Below, in pieces: positions 22,101-32,635 of a stretch of 64,000 bases of DNA. The stretch is from Zymoseptoria tritici IPO323 (lineage: Eukaryota > Ascomycota > Dothideomycetes > Mycosphaerellales > Mycosphaerellaceae): NCBI RefSeq assembly GCF_000219625.1, contig NC_018215.1, positions 682,001 through 746,000 on the forward strand, given 5' to 3'. Under the pieces are notes generated by a model, which ran no database searches, was not told the origin of the DNA, and saw only the letters and a list, made by a program, of their open reading frames with translations. The first letter of the stretch is position 1; every line of letters starts with the position of its first letter. Both the position numbers and the translations under genes were made by a program.

Positions 22101-22685
22101 GAGAGAGTTCCCTTGTGCAGCACCCGTCGTCGTACGATGCGGTTCCTGAGCGCTGCACTAGCGCTGACTAGCGTCAAACCTTGAGATTTCTTACAAGCAT
22201 CCATCTATCCATCCCATTGCAAACTGCTCGGGTGGGTCCAGATACCTACTAGGGGTCCCCTGCTCCGGTCGACTATATGTTGCTCACACTGAAAAATTGC
22301 TTAAATCCGAGGGAGATCGCTTCCGCTAACCGTAGGCAGGGATCCTCGGCTTTTTACCGGAATCACCGCTTGAGAGGCAATGGGATGGATCTGACACCGG
22401 CAGCGGACACCGGCATCTACCCAGCAAACCCACGTTTCACCCACGCGGAGTTGAGTTCACGCAACAGAAAAAGGAAGAAACGGGGTTTCTTCTCGGAAGT
22501 CCCTCATCAAAAAGGGTTCTGTTGGTTTTTATCCAAAAAAGGGTTATGTACAGCCTTTCACCTCTTCATCCAACAAAAGTACAAGATGCAATCGTACACA
22601 GACAATCCATCGCCAAGTCGTCACGGTCGTAAAAAAAAAGGTTCAATCCTCCTCATCTCCTCATCCCTTCCTTCTATCAGGAATT
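22101..22685. other. Intergenic DNA between the transposon block and the KCH1-like gene
   Basis: Base composition is normal here. A 143-codon plus-strand frame (22277-22708) runs into the 3' end of the KCH1-like gene. It has low-complexity content and no recognisable family, so I leave it uncalled. The stretch probably holds the 3' UTR of that gene. Confidence 0.5.
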
Positions 22686-24746
22686 CTACCACCTCGGCCC
22701 ACCGGTAGCAGCTCTAGGCCCACCGCCCTGCGGTGGCTCGGGCCTCCTTATCGAACCCGGTCCCACCGGTCCATGATACGGCCTCTCCTGCCCTTGAGGA
22801 CCACCCTGAGCCGGCAGCGGCGGTAGTAGCGGAGAAGGCTGCTGCCACGTTTGCCAATTCGTCTGCTGCGGTTGATTCGTAGTATACGCGAATTGTGGCG
22901 GCGGCGCGGTGGCGGATCGCATGGTCGGTGCTATACTGCTCGCATACGTGCTGGATGGGGCGTTGGTGTGGTATGAAGGCGGTGGGAGGACGCTGGTCAT
23001 GGAAGGGTTGGCGCTGGGGTTGAAGGCGTGGTAGCCTCCTGCGACGGGATTCGTGACGGATCGGCTTGGTGCGGGAGGGTAGGTTGCGGTGGGAACGGTG
23101 TGGACAGGGGAGATTCGCATTTCGTATTGCTGATCGGGAGGTGGACCGGCGGTGGCGCTGCGTTCGGGAAGAGCGCGGCGGGCGAATTGTTGTGGGTGGA
23201 TGTCTGCGGTGGCAGCGCGGGATGGCATGCCGGGTGGACCTCCAGGCGTGGGACGGGTGAAGTTGGGATTGTACGCGGCTTGGGGCGGAGCGCGAGGATA
23301 GCCGGGTTGTGGTGGGAGTGGCTGTTGAATCTGCTCAAAGCTGAAGCCTGTGTTGGAACGCTGAGGAGGCATTCTCGGACCAGGTCCTGGAGGTCCGCCT
23401 GGAAGGCCGCCTGGTCGATAGGATCGCTGAGAGTTTAATGTGCTTTGCGACTCGGACCTCATGTGAGGGAGGGGAGGTAGTGGACCGTCATAGTGGTTGT
23501 AGTCATTATCTGCGAATCCAGTATTCGACATCAGCGGCGCATTACTCGCGTAGCTGGGAGCAGCTGATGCAACAGAGCCTTGAGTCTCCGTTCGCAAGAC
23601 GGGACGTCGAGGTACGTTTCCGACATTGGGTAATGTAGGCTGACGTGTGACTGCGTCGTTGCTGGTTGACGGACGTGATGTGTATGGCGGGAGGGTGGTC
23701 TCGGTATTCTGTCGTGAGATGCCATAGAAGTCCGGAACCTTGTCGGTGGATTTGCTAGACGGCGTTCGACCAATCTCGGGAAGAGTCGGCTGGCGCTTGA
23801 AAGATGACAGACTCGGTGGGGGAGGAAGCTCGCCATTCTTCTGGCGTCTCTGCTCTGCTTTTTGCTCAGCTTTCCGAGCTTCTCGTTCCTCCTCTTCAAT
23901 CGCGGCCTTGACTTTGTGCTCCACAACCTTAGCCAGTCGCCTGTCAACCTTGCGCTTGCAGTAGACACTTAATCTACCATCGCGAGATGGAATATAGTGC
24001 CAGAGGAAGACGAGGTAGAGAATGACCGAGATGATGAGACTCAGCGCGGAGAACACCCAAATGACAAGCGTGAACAACATGGCAAAGTAGATGCAGGCTT
24101 GCAATTTGTCTCTCTCAGCGAGGACGCCAATGTTGAGCCAGAATTGCTCAAAGGAGGAGTGATCGGTTGCGTGCTTGACGGCAATGTCGGATTGCAGGAC
24201 AGCCCACAAGGTCAGAGCATTCACGACTTGGCGTGGTCCTTCGGCGAGGATGACTCGGATGGAAGTTTTGAAGGAGAAGTAGACGAAGAGGGCGACGTAA
24301 TCAGCGCCTTTCTTGCTCTTGGCCAGTGCGGAGAAGACGAGGAATCGCTTCCAACCTTGACTTCGCATGGATTGGAGATCGACTGCTAGCGGGTCCAGGA
24401 AGCTCTCGGCGACTCCTCCTCGGCGGATAACTCGAATCGCACGGATCCATTCGTAGAAGCACAGCACCCAGGAGATGATAATGCACACGGCAAAGATCCA
24501 TTTGGAGTACTTGAAGGGTACCTTGGGCTTGACCTGGGAACTCCAGTTGTCATAGGCGAGGAGCTGCACGGCGGTAAAGGTATCGACAACGTAGACAGCC
24601 ACGCCGACGATGGCCAGAAACCATAGCCATCCGTAGGCGAAATATGTCCAAGCTGATGTGCAGCGGAAGTCGGAGAGGGTGATGAAGTCCCATTTCTGAG
24701 ACTCGTCTCGTGGACCTTTCTCACGGTCGGACGAACAGCAGCCCAT
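22686..24746 (-). CDS. KCH1/PRM6-like fungal potassium channel
   Basis: Single-exon protein of 686 residues. Residues 1-290 match the fungal KCH family (yeast Kch1 and Prm6), which mediate low-affinity potassium influx and the calcium response to pheromone. Family blocks seen are LLAYDNWSSQVKPKVPFKYSK (near 84), WVLCFYEWIRAIR and EGPRQVVNALTLWAVLQ (near 190). Hydrophobic helices lie near residues 40-60, 103-122 and 225-260. The N-terminus MGCCSSD fits a myristoylation plus palmitoylation signal, adding membrane anchorage. The last 390 residues are a Pro/Gln/Ser-rich disordered tail, preceded by a charged helix (residues 275-310), and are much longer than in yeast. It is divergent from DPH2. 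Confidence 0.87.
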   Translation of the reverse strand: MGCCSSDREKGPRDESQKWDFITLSDFRCTSAWTYFAYGWLWFLAIVGVAVYVVDTFTAVQLLAYDNWSSQVKPKVPFKYSKWIFAVCIIISWVLCFYEWIRAIRVIRRGGVAESFLDPLAVDLQSMRSQGWKRFLVFSALAKSKKGADYVALFVYFSFKTSIRVILAEGPRQVVNALTLWAVLQSDIAVKHATDHSSFEQFWLNIGVLAERDKLQACIYFAMLFTLVIWVFSALSLIISVILYLVFLWHYIPSRDGRLSVYCKRKVDRRLAKVVEHKVKAAIEEEEREARKAEQKAEQRRQKNGELPPPPSLSSFKRQPTLPEIGRTPSSKSTDKVPDFYGISRQNTETTLPPYTSRPSTSNDAVTRQPTLPNVGNVPRRPVLRTETQGSVASAAPSYASNAPLMSNTGFADNDYNHYDGPLPPLPHMRSESQSTLNSQRSYRPGGLPGGPPGPGPRMPPQRSNTGFSFEQIQQPLPPQPGYPRAPPQAAYNPNFTRPTPGGPPGMPSRAATADIHPQQFARRALPERSATAGPPPDQQYEMRISPVHTVPTATYPPAPSRSVTNPVAGGYHAFNPSANPSMTSVLPPPSYHTNAPSSTYASSIAPTMRSATAPPPQFAYTTNQPQQTNWQTWQQPSPLLPPLPAQGGPQGQERPYHGPVGPGSIRRPEPPQGGGPRAATGGPRW

Positions 24747-25764
24747 GGTTGTGATGTGTATGGTGGGGTATCGTGGTGTGTCTGTTGTATTCGCTCAGTC
24801 CAGCGGAGCGAATGTGGAATTGAACTGTCGCAACTGCGATCTGGTCGCGTTTTTGTGGTCTGTCCGGCAGACGGGTTTTCTTCCGATTGTGTGAATACTT
24901 TTCGTGAATAGCGATCGCAGAAAGCGAGCGGTAAAGAGCGTGGGTGAATTGATCTCAAGCGAGGGAGCGGCTGGGAGGCATGTGGCGCATAGTCGTATCT
25001 AACGGCCAAAGTCGACCACCAAATATTCCCTCTTGTTTCTGCTTCCTTTGTGACGTCGGCTTCTCTTTCTTCCTGTCGAGGACAATGTGCGGAGGCACAA
25101 AGAGGTATGAGGATAGAATCGGAGGGTCGGACAAAGAGGGAGATGTCGGCGCTTCGAGGGAGTCGGATCCAAGGGAGGGAGGTAGTACGGCAGCGAGGCG
25201 TGAGGGGTGAAATGCGACAATGAGCGTGGTTTGAGCCTAGGATTGTGGCGACATGAATCAACGAGTGGGCGGGACCTGCAAGCCCGCGTGAGTGTGAGAT
25301 GTCTGCGACAATGGGCGCGCGCTTAAAGAGTGAATGGATGTCTCTGTTGGTAACACCACGCGGAGGAGGGGAACACCGAACACTGGACTGGACCACCCGT
25401 TCAGACGCCGTTTCGTTTCACATTGGCCAGCCCGGATCTTGCCGCCGAACCTCATCAACGGCCATCACATCACATGGAGAGAGAGATCAACGACACAACC
25501 TAACTCCTATTGCGACATTGACGAGACTGACACGGCAAATCGACGGAGATGGTGAATCCTTCCCATCAATCTCGGTCATAGCGTTGTGTTTCAGTGAATG
25601 CACATGACATGCTTGGACCATTTTACCTTTATGCAAGCACTGCCCACCTCGACTTATGTCTCCCGGCCACAAGTCTTTGTATCCACGACCGACTTCCCAA
25701 TCTGGACAATCTCAAATTTTGAACAAAACCATCTCCTTCACGGGTGGTGCTGTCGATTGTCAAT
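24747..25764. promoter_or_regulatory. Shared upstream region of the KCH1-like gene and DPH2
   Basis: About 1 kb lies between two divergent start codons. Several open frames cross it on both strands (the longest on the minus strand, 24386-25396), but they are low-complexity shadows without family features. No TATA box stands out. It should contain both promoters and 5' leaders. Confidence 0.5.
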
Positions 25765-27546
25765 ATGTCTGAAGAAAGCGCTCCGGTCTTGTCCACGCCC
25801 GCGGACTACATTCTCGAGCCAGTAACAGCCGCGGGACCCACCAGTAGAGATGCATTATCAGAAGAACAGCTCCATCTGCAGTACGAGATCCGACGGACAA
25901 TAGATGAGATTCGCCAAGGAAGATGGAGGAAGATCGCGCTGCAATTTCCGGATGACATGCTGAGGGACGCTCCGAGAGTGTTTGAAGCCCTGCGGGACGG
26001 TCTGGAACAGTCAAGGAAAGAGCCAATATCGAACCAAGACGTCGAGCATTCCACACAGCACGCCACAGTGGAAGCATCATCCGAAGTCCCCATCGACAAC
26101 CCTGAAGAAACCATCTGCATCCTCGCCGACACTTCCTACGGATCCTGCTGCGTCGATGAAGTCGCCGCCGAACATTGCGATGCCGAGGTCGTTGTCCACT
26201 ACGGTCGCTCCTGTCTCTCGCCCACCGCTCGCTTACCCGTCATCTACATCTTTACCTCTGCTCCCCTGGACCTACCATCTGTCATCACATCCTTCGAAGC
26301 AACATATCCAGACAAAGCGGAGAAAGTCTGCCTCATGGCCGACATCCCTTACGCCAAGCACTTACCAATCCTGCACTCCTCCCTCCTCTCTTCAGGCTAC
26401 ACCAATCTCTTCCTAACAGAAGTCGTCCACGACCCATCATCTCTCATTCCGAATCGGACAGTCCCGCCAGAGGCCCTTTCCGACCAATTCGCATTGAAGG
26501 CCTACTCCATCTTCCACATCTCTACACCACCCACCTCCCTCCTCCTCATTCTCACATCCCGCATCGCCGCCATGCACATATACCCCACTGCCACCACCTC
26601 ACCTACAACGACCGCCCTCGCTCCATCGAATTACACCACACCCCTTCTGCGCCGGCGCTACGCCCTCTGCACTCGTCTCTCCACGGCCTCCATCTTCGGC
26701 ATCCTGATCAACACACTCAGCGTATCATCTTACCTGCTCGCCCTGAAGCATTGCCAAGACCTCATCACCGCGGCAGGGAAGAAGTCCTATGTCTTTGTCG
26801 TGGGCAAGTTGAATCCTGCGAAACTGGCAAATTTCGCAGAGGTGGATGGATGGGTGGTCGTGGGTTGCTGGGAGAGTAGTCTGGTCGAAGGAGATGGGTG
26901 GTATAAGCCGGTCATTACGCCTTTTGAGTTGGAAATTGCTCTGCAAAGCGACGACGAGAGGAGATGGGGTGGAGAGTGGGTGGGTGATTGGAGGGGATTG
27001 CTGAAGGATGGGAAGAGGGAGGATGGTGTGGATGACGGAGATGAAAATGGCGTGGCTGTGACTGGTAATGCAGCATCTGACGAGCAAGAAAGCCTTCGAA
27101 CAATCGACGACGCCGACCAAGAAATCCAAGACGACTCCGACTCCGAACCACCAGCCTTCGACCTCCGCACAGGCCGCTACGTCTCCACTTCCCGTCCAAT
27201 GGGTCGACCCACCACCAGCAAGCCTTCGAACCCAATCAATGCCTCCATCACAAACACGACAAAGCCCTCCACAGATCTCACCATCCGCGCGAAAGAAACT
27301 CACCTCACGACCATCGGTTCCCGTCCCTCACCTGGCGCCGCGTATCTCAATTCGAAGCGTACATGGCAGGGTTTGGGAAGTGACTTTTCGGCTGTGGAGA
27401 GGGATGGAAGCAGTGGTGGCGCGGGCGGGGTGGAGTATGAACGGGATGAAGAGGGGAGGATTCGAGGGGCGGAGATGGAGAGTGGGAGGGAGGGGGTTGC
27501 GAAGGGGTATAGAAGTCATGTTGGGAAGGAGGGCGGCGGGAGTTGA
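25765..27546 (+). CDS. DPH2: Diphthamide biosynthesis protein 2
   Basis: Single-exon protein of 593 residues from MSEESAPV (an ATG seven codons upstream at 25744 is also in frame; the later one fits the family better). Dph2 partners Dph1 in an iron-sulfur enzyme that transfers the 3-amino-3-carboxypropyl group of S-adenosylmethionine to a His of elongation factor 2, the first step of diphthamide formation in the cytosol. Visible blocks are LQFPDDMLRDAP (near 60), ADTSYGSCCVDEVAAEH (near 125, including an iron-sulfur ligand Cys), VVHYGRSCLSP (near 148) and VVGKLNPAKLANFAEVDGWV (near 345). The C-terminus is Gly/Arg-rich and disordered. Nothing suggests inactivation. Confidence 0.93.
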   Translation: MSEESAPVLSTPADYILEPVTAAGPTSRDALSEEQLHLQYEIRRTIDEIRQGRWRKIALQFPDDMLRDAPRVFEALRDGLEQSRKEPISNQDVEHSTQHATVEASSEVPIDNPEETICILADTSYGSCCVDEVAAEHCDAEVVVHYGRSCLSPTARLPVIYIFTSAPLDLPSVITSFEATYPDKAEKVCLMADIPYAKHLPILHSSLLSSGYTNLFLTEVVHDPSSLIPNRTVPPEALSDQFALKAYSIFHISTPPTSLLLILTSRIAAMHIYPTATTSPTTTALAPSNYTTPLLRRRYALCTRLSTASIFGILINTLSVSSYLLALKHCQDLITAAGKKSYVFVVGKLNPAKLANFAEVDGWVVVGCWESSLVEGDGWYKPVITPFELEIALQSDDERRWGGEWVGDWRGLLKDGKREDGVDDGDENGVAVTGNAASDEQESLRTIDDADQEIQDDSDSEPPAFDLRTGRYVSTSRPMGRPTTSKPSNPINASITNTTKPSTDLTIRAKETHLTTIGSRPSPGAAYLNSKRTWQGLGSDFSAVERDGSSGGAGGVEYERDEEGRIRGAEMESGREGVAKGYRSHVGKEGGGS

Positions 27547-28301
27547 TTGTATGGAGGACTGTTCAGTCCACCCGCAACAGCCATCGAGCCGCGATTTGAG
27601 CTGAACGCCCATTTGCATGGCAATTGACGTGTGTGGTCGACGTGGATGTTGCTTCCCTCATGCCTGAAGCCAGAATTGCTTAGTCATGCAGTGGGTCTTC
27701 CATACGACTCGCCCACAAATCGACGACTCGCGTTGGCCTCCACTTGCTGAACAGTCGATGCTATTATTTCGCAGAGGTCGGTGTTGTCCTGGATCCTCTG
27801 GGTGTTCCGCCATCTTCAGCGTGAGAGGCATGGACGTCTTGCCGCGGCAAACACTCAAGATGCCAATACGATTCGCGAGCCGTCGGACCCGGGCACTGAA
27901 GCAGCCAATGCAAAGGTCTGCGAACGCATGCAGCTGCCAACTCTTCGCTACCTTTACGGGCCTTGATCATGCTCCCTACGACTGAAAAGACATTTCGCGT
28001 CCGCCGCTCACCAAGTGGACGCACGCTGAGTTTCACTAAAGCCGCGCTTCGCGATGTGCATCTCCGAGCTTGACGATATCCTGCTTCGGGTGCAGTCGCC
28101 TATCTGCAGTAGTCCGTCCTGTAAGCTGTCATGCAGGATGACAGTCCCTACGCGCTGACCACCTGCTTCGAAGGCCGCATCAATTCTTGATCTGAGTTTT
28201 GCGATTTCGTAGCTCGGACACTACTTTGGCTCATTCGTCGGCGCATGCGATTGAATGGACGGCAGCCCGCATCTACCTGATGTCCAAGAACCGGCACGGA
28301 A
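27547..28301. other. Intergenic, nothing recognised
   Basis: Base composition is normal. Short frames on both strands have no family resemblance. It separates DPH2 from the decayed HET-NACHT gene. Confidence 0.5.
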
Positions 28302-31300
28302 ATGTGCCTACTGCAGCTTGACGCCGAAGGCGGTCTCCACTTGACCAAGCACGACCACGACCAGGAACTTGCACCATACTCACCTGGGGCGCAGATAACG
28401 AAGAGCTCACATGCCAGGAGGTGTCATCGGAAGCCGCGAAGAGCAAGGCTGGATTTGCCAAGGTCCGCTTCTGTGGCGAACAGGCGAAGAAAGATGGGCT
28501 CGAATACTTTTGGGTTGATTCCTGCTGCATTGACAAGACCAACGGACCGGAACTCTCCGAGGCCATTACGTCCGTGTTCGGATGCTACCAAAAGGCCACC
28601 AAGTGCTACGTCTATCTGCAGGACGTGCCTTCCCGCAAGCGTGACAATTGTGGTGAAAGCGCCAGCAACTGGGGAGCCGCATTCTGCAGTAGCCGCTGGT
28701 TCACCCGGGGCTGGACATTACAAGAGATGATCGCTCCACAATCTGTCCAGTTCTTCTCACGCCATCAGGACCTGCTTGACGACAAATCTTCCTTGGAGGC
28801 CGAGATTCAAACCGCGACAGACATACCGAAGACAGCTTTTCAGGGTGCTCGGTTGGCCCAATTTGAGCCCAGCGAGAGGTGACGGTGGGTTGCGAAGCGC
28901 CAAATGAAGAGAACTGAGGATAAGGCGTACTTTATGATGGGAATGTTCGGCTTCTACATGCCACCGAACTACGGCGAAGCGGAGTATGCATTCCATCGAC
29001 TGCAAAAAGAGGTCGGGTCTTCGTGGACTCTTCATATCGTAGATGAACGCCGTCAGAAGCAAGTGAAGCTACACCGTGCAAAGCTGCTGAAGTCTCTGCA
29101 CTACGAGCAGATGAACTCCAGACTTGAGAATATCAGAGACGCTCAGAGGAAGACATGCGAATGGCTGCTGGGACATTCTTCCTTCACAGCCTGGACTCAG
29201 GCTCATACGCAATCGGATCGGCAATTTTTGCTCTGGCTTAGTGGGAAGCCAGGAGCAGGTAAGTCTACGTTGATCAAATACGCTTACGCTCATGCGAAGA
29301 GAGCCGAGGCGGAGAACGAAATCTTGGTAGCGTTCTTCTTCCATGCTCGAGGCACTGAGCTGGAAAAGAGCGTCGTTGGGATGTATCGCGCTGTGCTGCA
29401 CCAGATTTTCGAAGCAGCTCCCGATCTCCAACACCTTCTGGACAATATGGTTGAGCGCACGGAACTCACATGGCCACTTGACCGGCTGCAACGCCTCTTG
29501 TGGGCTCTTGTAGATAGCCTCGGAAGTCGACGTCTGAGATGCTTTGTCGACGCACTAGACGAATGCGACGAAGAATCCATCCGAGATATGGTGAACTTCT
29601 TGGACGAGCTTGCCCAAGAATCAGAACGACTTTACATTTGCTTTGCCAGTCGCCATTACCCAACCATCAGCATCCGTGGCCGGCGCAAGATGATTCTGGA
29701 GGATGCGACGGGGCATGGCAGGGACTTGGAAATGTACGTTCAGAGACGGCTCGAGGTTGGCGACGGACAGCCAGCGGACAATATCCGTAGGCAGCTGTTG
29801 AAAAAGGCGAACGGCGTCTTCATGTGGGTCGTTCTGGTTGTCAAGATCCTCAATAAAGAATATTCTGGAGGTCGAATCTTCGCGGTACAAAGCCGACTTT
29901 AAGCAATACCCGCGGAGCTCAGCGAGGTCTTCACGGATATACTGCACAGGGATAAGACCAATATGAATGAGCTGCTGCTAAGCATGCAGTGGGTACTCTA
30001 CGCCGCGCGACCACTGCGTGTTGAAGAGTATTACTTCGCAATCATCAATGGTCTTCGAATGGAGGATCGAGAGGCCGAGAGTCTTGGACCCTGCGAACCG
30101 GGCGAAGTCACGATCGATGATATGAAGCGCTTCGTAACCAGTTCTTCCAAAGGCCTTGTTGAGACTGCAGGATCAGAGCCAGAAACTGTCCAGTTCATCC
30201 ACGAATCAGTCCGCGACTTCTTATGCAAGTTTGGGAGTCTGGGCGATCTTTGGCCTGAGGCTGGCGATCAGTTGGCGAAATCCTCAGGGCATGATCGACT
30301 CAAAGATTGCTGTCACAAGTATCTGATTACAAGCTACCAATATCCTTGGTTCCGACAATGGCCTAACAGAACGAACGAGGCTGAGCTCTTGCGGTCACAG
30401 TTCCCGTTCCTCGAATATGCGACCCAATGCATCCTGCTTCACGCCGATAAAGCCGCAGTGACAATCGAACAGCGGACATTTTTAAGCAAACTTGCGCTCA
30501 GTGATTGGATCCACGCTTCAGACGCAGTGAAGCGAGATGGCGGCTTGCGCCACGGCGAAAATGCGTCTCTGCTTTCCTATCGCGCGCAGCGAAATCTGGA
30601 TCATCTACTCACAGACATCAATCATACAGACCCATGGCAGCATTTTCCACAAGAAAGATACCAGTATGCTCCGTTGGTCGCCTTTGCGTACGGATGTCGA
30701 GAAGCCCTGCAAGCTCTGATGCCAGATGTGGAAGCTCAAGTCATGAGGATATGTCGACAAGCCCGAACTTCGGCAGAGCAGGTAGCTACCGCGAGTCCGT
30801 ACGCTCTCTCCAACAACACCACAATTCTCTTGTCTGGGCCGCTGAGACCGATCTGGCACTATACGAATACTGCTGGACGGGCTCATCTCACTTCCAGGCT
30901 GGAAATGCGACGTCCCTACTACGAAGCCTCGAAGATTCTGCGGATTTCCTCCTGATGGCCTGGGACAACGGACCGACACATGTCTTCCACAGAATTTGCG
31001 CGAAGATACTCGATGCTGCGGGCGACTATCTTTCAGCACTCGCCATCGTTTTGCTCTTCGCAGCGGCGAGATGTCATATGCCCGATGCAATCCCCATCCT
31101 CTTCGAGCAGCATCGATTCGAACGGCGCGCTCACGACAGCCGCTGGAGCTCTCGACTGCAAGAAGTACAAGTATTATGGTCATGGATTTGTGCACCTTTG
31201 CTCAAGACGTCGTTCGTATGATGCTGCAGTATTTTTATCGTGGCGACCGAACAAGTGCGATGCAGATGCTGCTGAAACGGTATATCCTTCTTGTGAGACG

Positions 31301-31363
31301 ATACTTTTCGACGCCCTTGCGACGGCCGTGCGGCATGGCGAACGGAGGGACTACCTGATTTGA
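28302..31363 (+). pseudogene. Decayed HET-NACHT (NLR-like) gene
   Basis: The layout is that of fungal NLR-like incompatibility proteins: an N-terminal HET domain (28302-28880), a NACHT domain and a degenerate repeat-like C-terminus. The start MCLLQLDAEGG lies in one frame. After a frameshift near 28375 the HET blocks TWGADNEEL, FWVDSCCIDK and WFTRGWTLQE follow in another. A TGA at 28880-28882 interrupts the conserved stretch leading to AKRQMKRTEDKAY. NACHT shows Walker A GKPGAGKST (about 29254) and Walker B RCFVDALDECDEE (about 29550). A TAA near 29900 sits where QAIPAEL is expected (CAA to TAA). The frame then runs to 30955, after which coding potential scatters over three frames. The damage makes this a pseudogene unless these are sequencing errors. 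Confidence 0.82.
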
Positions 31364-31834
31364 GTCCAACTCCACGGCTCGCTTCCTACTGCGCATGACT
31401 CTGTACCTACTTGTCCGCTGCTGGCATTCTAGACAACCGAATATGGAGTCGTGCCAAGTCTCCTGGCCACATCCTCAAACGTTCTTTCTCCGAGATTCGA
31501 TGCGGAATTGTTGTTACAAGCGTTCTTGGGAGTCCTTTGGAGGGCGGAAGGATCTCACGGCATCGAGTACGCTCTGCCCGGAGTCTAGGCGGGCAAGGAT
31601 GTCGGCTGAACTCCGGCATGCTCTGCAGCACCTGCACAACCTCGAATCCCTGAGGGGAGGCGACAGGGATCGCAGATCCGCTGATGACAGGGTTCGAGCC
31701 TGAAGAGCACTGCTTGAAGCTCCCTGCGCATCTGACCAGTCGTATCTGCTCGTCCGCTGCGATCTTTCTGCTCAACCTCAGCGGACGGCCTCTCTGCGGC
31801 AGTTCAAGCGACCAGCCGCCTTTGAACACGCCTC
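31364..31834. other. Intergenic, nothing recognised
   Basis: Short overlapping frames occur on both strands without family features. It lies between the end of the decayed HET-NACHT gene and the bHLH gene and should hold the bHLH promoter. Confidence 0.45.
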
Positions 31835-32621
31835 ATGGACAGTCACGGAGCTGACTCTGGGTCTCTGTACAGCCGCAGCGGGGAAGAATGCGGGGTTGAA
31901 GGCGGCGGGGAAGATGCAGGATGGGGTGATGGCGGTTCGAGGAGGAAGCGGCAGCGTCGGTTCACGGCCTCTGAGCGAGCACGACATCGGGTCATTGAGA
32001 AGGAACGGCGTGAGGCTTTTGGTGCTCATCTTCTGGTACGCTGACCAGCGTCAACGTGCTCTCCACAGCCCATTACACGATTGCTGACACTAACGCTGAC
32101 GCTAGGAATTGGCCCAGCTCATACCAGCGCTGCGCGACACCAAGCAAAGCCTTCTGTCGAAGCATGTTATCGTTCAAGAAAGTATCAAACACCACCGAAC
32201 CCAGCAAGAGGCGTTCAGACTGGCAGAGAGGAAGCTCCTGGCTGTCACAGCGGAGCGCGATGCATTGCTTCTGCAAATGCGCATATTTGGTATGGAGCAT
32301 GTATCTGGGACAAGGAATCACGACACTTCACACGTATTGCAAGAAGCAGGACCGACGTCCATTACACAACGGCCGAACACAATATGCAGAACTCTGGAGC
32401 CTCTGGAGGCGACGGCGCAGGTTCCTGTCCCGCCTGCGCCGGAGCTGTTCTTGCATCAGACCCCGCAAATTCCCCCGGTCAATTTGATGCCTATTGTCGA
32501 CATGGCCGCCGGTGGAAATCCAATGACTGGTCTCGGTGAAATCGAGGACAACACGGATCTTGATGTCTACATTCGACAAGCTATAGCAGATAGCATGCCA
32601 TACTACATGCCACCTCCTTGA
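31835..32621 (+). CDS. Basic helix-loop-helix transcription factor
   Basis: Two exons (31835-32035, 32106-32621) joined across a 70-bp intron with GTACGC and GCTAG ends give 238 residues. The intron splits the bHLH domain. The basic region reads RRFTASERARHRVIEKERRE (residues 41-60), with the Arg and Glu residues that contact an E-box. Helix 1 is AFGAHLLELAQLIPAL, then a loop, and helix 2 SLLSKHVIVQESIKHHRTQQ (about 80-98), continuing as a Leu/Glu-rich helix that may extend dimerisation. The rest is disordered, ending in an acidic patch. Fungal bHLH factors of this kind regulate lipid, phosphate or developmental genes; the target here is unknown. A further upstream start is possible. Confidence 0.8.
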
Positions 32622-32635
32622 ACCCGCAGCGCAAG

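Noticed and set aside
22277..22708. 143-codon plus-strand frame ending inside the KCH1-like gene
   Set aside because: There is no recognisable domain, it is rich in charged low-complexity sequence, and it overlaps the 3' end of a well-supported gene on the other strand.
24386..25396. 336-codon minus-strand frame upstream of the KCH1-like gene
   Set aside because: It overlaps the KCH1-like start in another frame and covers the promoter. It is Ser/Pro/Arg-rich, as expected for a chance frame in GC-rich DNA.
28880..28935. A short intron that could remove the TGA in the HET-NACHT gene
   Set aside because: Any GT-AG pair here would also remove the conserved WVAKRQ...EDKAY stretch, so a true nonsense change is more likely.
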